NCBI GenBank assembly: GCA_028694715.1
Contig: JAQVKJ010000028.1
Location: 1-9,200, forward strand
Source of the DNA: Weeksellaceae bacterium
GTDB lineage: Bacteria > Bacteroidota > Bacteroidia > Flavobacteriales > Weeksellaceae
Direction of reading: 5' to 3'
DNA: 9,200 bases
Every line of letters starts with the position of its first letter. Position 1 is the first letter of the stretch. The translations under genes were made by a program, and so were the position numbers. Below are positions 6,015 to 9,200 of this stretch, in pieces. The notes beneath the pieces are model-generated. The model was not told the DNA's origin and searched no databases. It saw only the letters and a program-made list of their open reading frames with translations.

Positions 6015-6036
6015 TAAACTCTGGACAATCATCTCA

Positions 6037-8055
6037 TTACCAGATTTTTATTCTGTCTTTGGGTGCTTTGTACATTTTGTCTCCCGGTTGGATGTCGAAT
6101 GCTTCAAAAAATCCGTCCACATTGATGATAGGACCGAATGCTCTGTAGTATCCCGGTGAGTGTGGGTCTGTGTTCACCTGATTTTTTATCGCTTCTTCCG
6201 TAGATTTGGTTCTCCAAATGGTAGCCCATGAAATAAAAAATCTTTGTTCGGGAGTGAATCCATCGATTTTCCCGGGGCTTCCATGGTCTTTCAAATACAT
6301 TTTTAATGCATCATAAGCCACGCTCACTCCACCAAGGTCACCGATGTTTTCACCCAAAGTGAATTTTCCGTTCACAAAAGTTCCGGGCACAGGTTCGTAT
6401 TTGCTGTACTGATCCGCCAATGCCTGTCCTGCGGCTTCGAATTTTTGTGCGTCTTCTTCTGTCCACCAGTTGTTCAGGTTGCCGTCGCCGTCGTACAGGG
6501 AACCGGAATCGTCAAAGCTGTGCGAGATTTCATGTCCGATAACCGCTCCGATTCCTCCAAAATTAACCGCTGCATCCGCTCTGTAATCATAAAAAGGATA
6601 CTGAAGAATACCCGCTGGAAATACGATTTCATTGTTGGACGAACTGAAATAAGCGTTTACGGTTTGCGGTGTCATCGCCCATTCTGAACGGTCAACCGGT
6701 TGACCGATTTTTTTGAAATTGTAATTGTATCTCCATGCTCTCAGGTTCATCATGTTTTTGAACATTGCTTGGTCTTGGTTGTGCGAGAGTACTTCCAGAT
6801 CAGAATAATCGCGCCATTTGTCGGGATAACCGATTTTGACTGTGAATTTGCTCAATTTTTCAAGTGCTTTTTGTTTTGTTTCGGGCGACATCCACTTCAA
6901 GTCTTTGATGTGTACTTCAAATGATTTGAAGAGATAATCCACCATTTGTTCGGCACTTGATTTGGCATCCGGTGGGAAATTGTCTTTCACATAAATTTTA
7001 CCCAATAGTTCTCCCGCAGAACGATTTACGAACTCCAGTCCTCTTTTGTCCAATGCCCTTTGTTCCTGTTGGCCTCTGAGTTGTCTGTTATAAAAATCAA
7101 AACTCAATTCGTCGAGTTCTTTGGTGAGAAAACCGCTGGCACCGTCTATCAATTGGAATTTCAAATATTGTTTGATAATCGGTAGGTTTTTTTCGTTGAT
7201 GATGTTGTCTAAATTCTTGAACAAATTAATTTCAGAAATAATCACTGAATCTGTTTTTACATTCAGGTCATTCAGGAATTTTTTGAAATCTATGTTTTTT
7301 GAAAGCTGATTCAAGTCTTTTACTGCATAAGGATTGAATCTTTTTCGGCTGTCTCTTTGTTCTTCCACCGTCCACATGTTGGAAGCCACTTCTTTTTCAA
7401 AGGCAAGAACCTTTGGACCTTTTAAATCTCTTGTTCTTTCACCGGTAAAACGATAAATCCGGTCGATGTATTCGGAATATAATTGTAGTTTGTTGTTGTT
7501 GTCTTCTGATTCTTTTTGGTAATAATTCCTTCCCATTCCCAACCTTATTCCATTGAGATAAACCGTGTTTTGCGCACTGTTTTTCATGTGTGAACGAACA
7601 TGGTATCCAAAGAGCGGGTTGAATCCGAGAGGTGTGACTTCGGTCAGATATTCCTGAAGTTGTTTCAAGTTGGTGATTTTATCGATTTTGTTCAAGTATG
7701 GCTGAAGGGGAGCCAGACCGGTTTTGTCTCTGGCTTCAAAATCGATGTATGATTCATAAAGGTCGGCTATTTTCTGTTCGTCGCTTCCCTTGGGATGTGT
7801 ATTGTTCAGCAAGGTTTTCAAGATGTCCAGTGTGATGCGATCGGTATTTTCTCTGAGTTCATCAAAACTTCCCCATCTGGATCTGTCAGAGGGAATCTCA
7901 GCCGTTTTCATCCAATTGCCGTTGACAAAATTGTAGAAATCATCTTGGGGTCTGACACTTGTGTCCATATATTCAAGATTAATGGCATGAAATTTTTCCT
8001 GTGCCATGCCGTTTACAGTCAGTATTGAAATTACTGCGAAAAATAATTTTTTCAT
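6037..8055 (-). CDS. Secreted M13-family zinc metallopeptidase (neprilysin/PepO-like)
   Basis: The 672-residue protein starts with a signal peptide (MKKLFFAVISILTVNGMAQ, probable cleavage after Ala18), followed by MDTSVRPQDDFYNFVNGNWMKTAEIP, the typical M13 N-terminal pattern. The catalytic domain shows NAYFSSSNNEIVFPAGILQYPFYD, the zinc motif HEISH (His508, Glu509, His512) and ENIGDLGG with the third ligand Glu569 and Asp573. Near the C-terminus is DPHSPGYYRAFGPIINVDGFFEAF, corresponding to the neprilysin histidine region, and a terminal Trp. All key residues and the full length (about 670) are present, so it should be an active oligopeptidase of the periplasm or outside. The mature N-terminus is Gln-Glu rather than Cys, so it is not an obvious lipoprotein. 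It is the first gene of the leftward run, with the rhodanese after it. Two -7-like boxes lie upstream. Confidence 0.96.
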   Translation of the reverse strand: MKKLFFAVISILTVNGMAQEKFHAINLEYMDTSVRPQDDFYNFVNGNWMKTAEIPSDRSRWGSFDELRENTDRITLDILKTLLNNTHPKGSDEQKIADLYESYIDFEARDKTGLAPLQPYLNKIDKITNLKQLQEYLTEVTPLGFNPLFGYHVRSHMKNSAQNTVYLNGIRLGMGRNYYQKESEDNNNKLQLYSEYIDRIYRFTGERTRDLKGPKVLAFEKEVASNMWTVEEQRDSRKRFNPYAVKDLNQLSKNIDFKKFLNDLNVKTDSVIISEINLFKNLDNIINEKNLPIIKQYLKFQLIDGASGFLTKELDELSFDFYNRQLRGQQEQRALDKRGLEFVNRSAGELLGKIYVKDNFPPDAKSSAEQMVDYLFKSFEVHIKDLKWMSPETKQKALEKLSKFTVKIGYPDKWRDYSDLEVLSHNQDQAMFKNMMNLRAWRYNYNFKKIGQPVDRSEWAMTPQTVNAYFSSSNNEIVFPAGILQYPFYDYRADAAVNFGGIGAVIGHEISHSFDDSGSLYDGDGNLNNWWTEEDAQKFEAAGQALADQYSKYEPVPGTFVNGKFTLGENIGDLGGVSVAYDALKMYLKDHGSPGKIDGFTPEQRFFISWATIWRTKSTEEAIKNQVNTDPHSPGYYRAFGPIINVDGFFEAFDIQPGDKMYKAPKDRIKIW

Positions 8056-8093
8056 TCTGTGTCGATTTGTGTAACTAAGTTATTTTAAAAATT

Positions 8094-8109
8094 CAAAGTT
8101 ACAAAAATA
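8094..8109 (-). promoter_or_regulatory. Two adjacent -7-like promoter elements for the M13 peptidase gene
   Basis: On the minus strand TATTTTTG (8102-8109) is directly followed by TAACTTTG (8094-8101); both match TAnnTTTG exactly. They lie 38-54 bases upstream of the peptidase ATG, at a usual promoter distance. No convincing TTG is seen 17-19 bases upstream of either, so which one is used cannot be told. Confidence 0.5.
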
Positions 8110-8214
8110 CATATAAATTGTTTCACCCCATGTTTTGATTGAAACGGCCTACATTGAGAATATCAATCTTCGATGCTGACCTTATTTTTCCCGTTTCCTA
8201 TTGGCTAAATATTT

Positions 8215-8222
8215 TATCTTTG
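8215..8222 (+). promoter_or_regulatory. -7-like promoter element for the threonine dehydrogenase gene
   Basis: The plus strand reads TATCTTTG, an exact TAnnTTTG match, 24 bases before the ATG at 8247. A TTGG lies 11 bases upstream, which is too close for a standard -33 element; a TTTCC at about the right distance is only a weak fit. The start codon is preceded by an A-rich stretch and no Shine-Dalgarno sequence. Confidence 0.5.
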
Positions 8223-8246
8223 TGCAGCAATTATTAAACAAAAGCT

Positions 8247-9194
8247 ATGTCCAAAAAAATCATGGTGACGGGTGCGCTCGGTCAGATAGGTTCAGAATTG
8301 GTTGGTGCGCTGAGAGAAATTTATGGAGAAGAAAATGTGCTCTCAACCGATTTGAAAGAAGCCACAGAAATCGCTGACAATTACTATGAAAAACTGGATG
8401 TGACAGACAGCGATAAAATCGCTGAACTGGTTGACAAACACCAAATTGATGTGGTCTATCATTTGGCGGCCATGCTTTCTGCAACCGCTGAAAAGTATCC
8501 GAAAAAGGGTTGGGATTTGAATATGGATTCGCTTTTGACTTTTTTAGAATTGGCAAAAGAAAAAAAAATCAAACAACTTTATTGGCCGAGTAGCATTGCT
8601 ATTTTTGGTCCGGATACTCCAAAAAATAATACAGAACAAAACGCTTTGGCCATTCCGACCACGGTTTATGGAATTTCGAAACGAGCCGGCGAATTTTGGT
8701 GCAATTATTACCATGAAAAATTCGGGGTAGATGTCAGAAGTATCCGTTATCCGGGATTGATTAGTTGGAAAACCCGTCCGGGCGGCGGGACGACAGATTA
8801 TGCGGTCGATATTTATTATCAGGCGTTGGAAGAAAGAAAATATGAATGTTTCCTTTCAGAAAATACCGCTTTGCCGATGATGTACATGGACGATGCCATT
8901 CGTGCGACGATTGAATTGATGCATGCCGATGCCGATAAATTAACGGTGAGAACTTCTTATAATTTACATGCTTTGAGTTTCACGCCAAAAGAAATTGCGG
9001 AAGACATCCAAAAACATATTCCGGATTTTGAAATTTCGTACAAACCCGATTTCCGTCAGCAGATTGCAGATTCTTGGCCGGGAAGCATTGATGATTCGGT
9101 GGCTCAGAAAGATTGGAATTGGAAACCGAAATTTGATTTGTCAGCGATGACTGTAGCGATGCTGAACAATCTCAAAGAAAAATTAGGAAAATAA
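8247..9194 (+). CDS. L-threonine 3-dehydrogenase, short-chain dehydrogenase/epimerase type
   Basis: The 315-residue protein should oxidise L-threonine to 2-amino-3-ketobutyrate with NAD, the first step of threonine breakdown to glycine and acetyl-CoA. It has the extended-SDR glycine motif GALGQIG (9-15), an acidic Asp35 at the end of the second strand (favouring NAD over NADP), HLAAMLSATAEK (72-83), WPSSIAIFGP (113-122) with the catalytic serine, and YGISK (Tyr141, Lys145). The stretches VRSIRYPGLISW, PGGGTTDYAVDI, KYECFL, PMMYMDDAI and PDFRQQIADSWPGSIDD are near-identical to the flavobacterial and animal SDR-type threonine dehydrogenase. This is unlike the zinc-dependent Tdh of E. coli. Length is normal and the stop is 6 bases from the window edge. 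It is the only plus-strand gene; no kbl gene (the next enzyme) is visible in the window. Confidence 0.93.
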   Translation: MSKKIMVTGALGQIGSELVGALREIYGEENVLSTDLKEATEIADNYYEKLDVTDSDKIAELVDKHQIDVVYHLAAMLSATAEKYPKKGWDLNMDSLLTFLELAKEKKIKQLYWPSSIAIFGPDTPKNNTEQNALAIPTTVYGISKRAGEFWCNYYHEKFGVDVRSIRYPGLISWKTRPGGGTTDYAVDIYYQALEERKYECFLSENTALPMMYMDDAIRATIELMHADADKLTVRTSYNLHALSFTPKEIAEDIQKHIPDFEISYKPDFRQQIADSWPGSIDDSVAQKDWNWKPKFDLSAMTVAMLNNLKEKLGK

Positions 9195-9200
9195 TTCAGA

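Larger units (their letters stand above)
8056..8246. other. Divergent intergenic region between the M13 peptidase and threonine dehydrogenase genes
   Basis: These 191 bases separate two divergent starts and contain the -7-like boxes listed separately. A 6-base inverted repeat, GTTTCA (8120-8125) and TGAAAC (8140-8145), with a 14-base spacer sits near the middle and could be a regulator site, although it is short enough to be chance. No open frame or RNA gene is seen. Confidence 0.4.

Noticed and set aside
5710..6159. 149-codon plus-strand open frame
   Set aside because: It runs across the rhodanese gene and into the end of the M13 peptidase on the opposite strand, with no recognisable domain.
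8260..8556. 98-codon minus-strand open frame opposite the threonine dehydrogenase
   Set aside because: It is antisense to the nucleotide-binding region of a well-conserved enzyme, and the Pro- and His-rich translation resembles no protein family.
1..9200. Mobile elements, CRISPR arrays, tRNA or rRNA genes
   Set aside because: No transposase or integrase, no regularly spaced repeats and no tRNA-like cloverleaf was recognised by eye on either strand; the genes are ordinary chromosomal ones.

Overview
This window looks like chromosomal core DNA from a member of the Bacteroidota, most likely class Flavobacteriia. The genus cannot be resolved from the sequence. Four things point there: AT-rich DNA without Shine-Dalgarno sequences before most starts; several exact matches to the Bacteroidota -7 promoter consensus TAnnTTTG in the gaps; an SDR-type L-threonine 3-dehydrogenase very close to the flavobacterial enzyme; and a PepO-like M13 peptidase and ECF sigma factor of Bacteroidota style. 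There are no RNA genes, CRISPR arrays, insertion sequences or phage genes.

Layout. Ten of the eleven genes are on the minus strand and are read from right to left. Starting near 8055, the first run is: a secreted M13 zinc metallopeptidase, a single-domain rhodanese, endonuclease III (nth), a ketoacyl-ACP synthase III (FabH-like), an ECF sigma factor, a 68-residue protein of unknown function and a small MscS-like membrane protein. This run ends at a hairpin plus T-tract at about 2053-2088. A second minus-strand run starts from a probable promoter near 1964-1971: an NlpC/P60 lipoprotein, an LD-carboxypeptidase (S66), and upp (uracil phosphoribosyltransferase), which is cut by the left window edge. 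The only plus-strand gene is the L-threonine 3-dehydrogenase at the right end. It diverges from the M13 peptidase across a 191-base gap that holds promoter-like elements in both directions.

How the genes may work together. The NlpC/P60 and LD-carboxypeptidase genes both encode muropeptide-cutting enzymes and are tightly spaced. The upp start lies only 4 bases after the carboxypeptidase stop, so wall-peptide turnover and uracil salvage are probably co-transcribed. The sigma factor, the 68-residue protein and the MscS-like protein are separated by 3 and 10 bases and form a clear translational unit. No recognisable anti-sigma factor is next to the sigma gene, so the two downstream proteins are its natural candidate partners or targets. 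The remaining genes are housekeeping functions whose neighbourhood suggests no shared pathway.

Most notable points: the endonuclease III has no cysteine at all and therefore cannot carry the usual [4Fe-4S] cluster; the sigma/68-residue/MscS-like trio; a KAS III paralogue with an unusual active-site surround and an N-terminal insertion; and two start sites (sigma factor and FabH-like) where the longest open frame overstates the gene. I did not find a clearly new defence, mobile or RNA system here.
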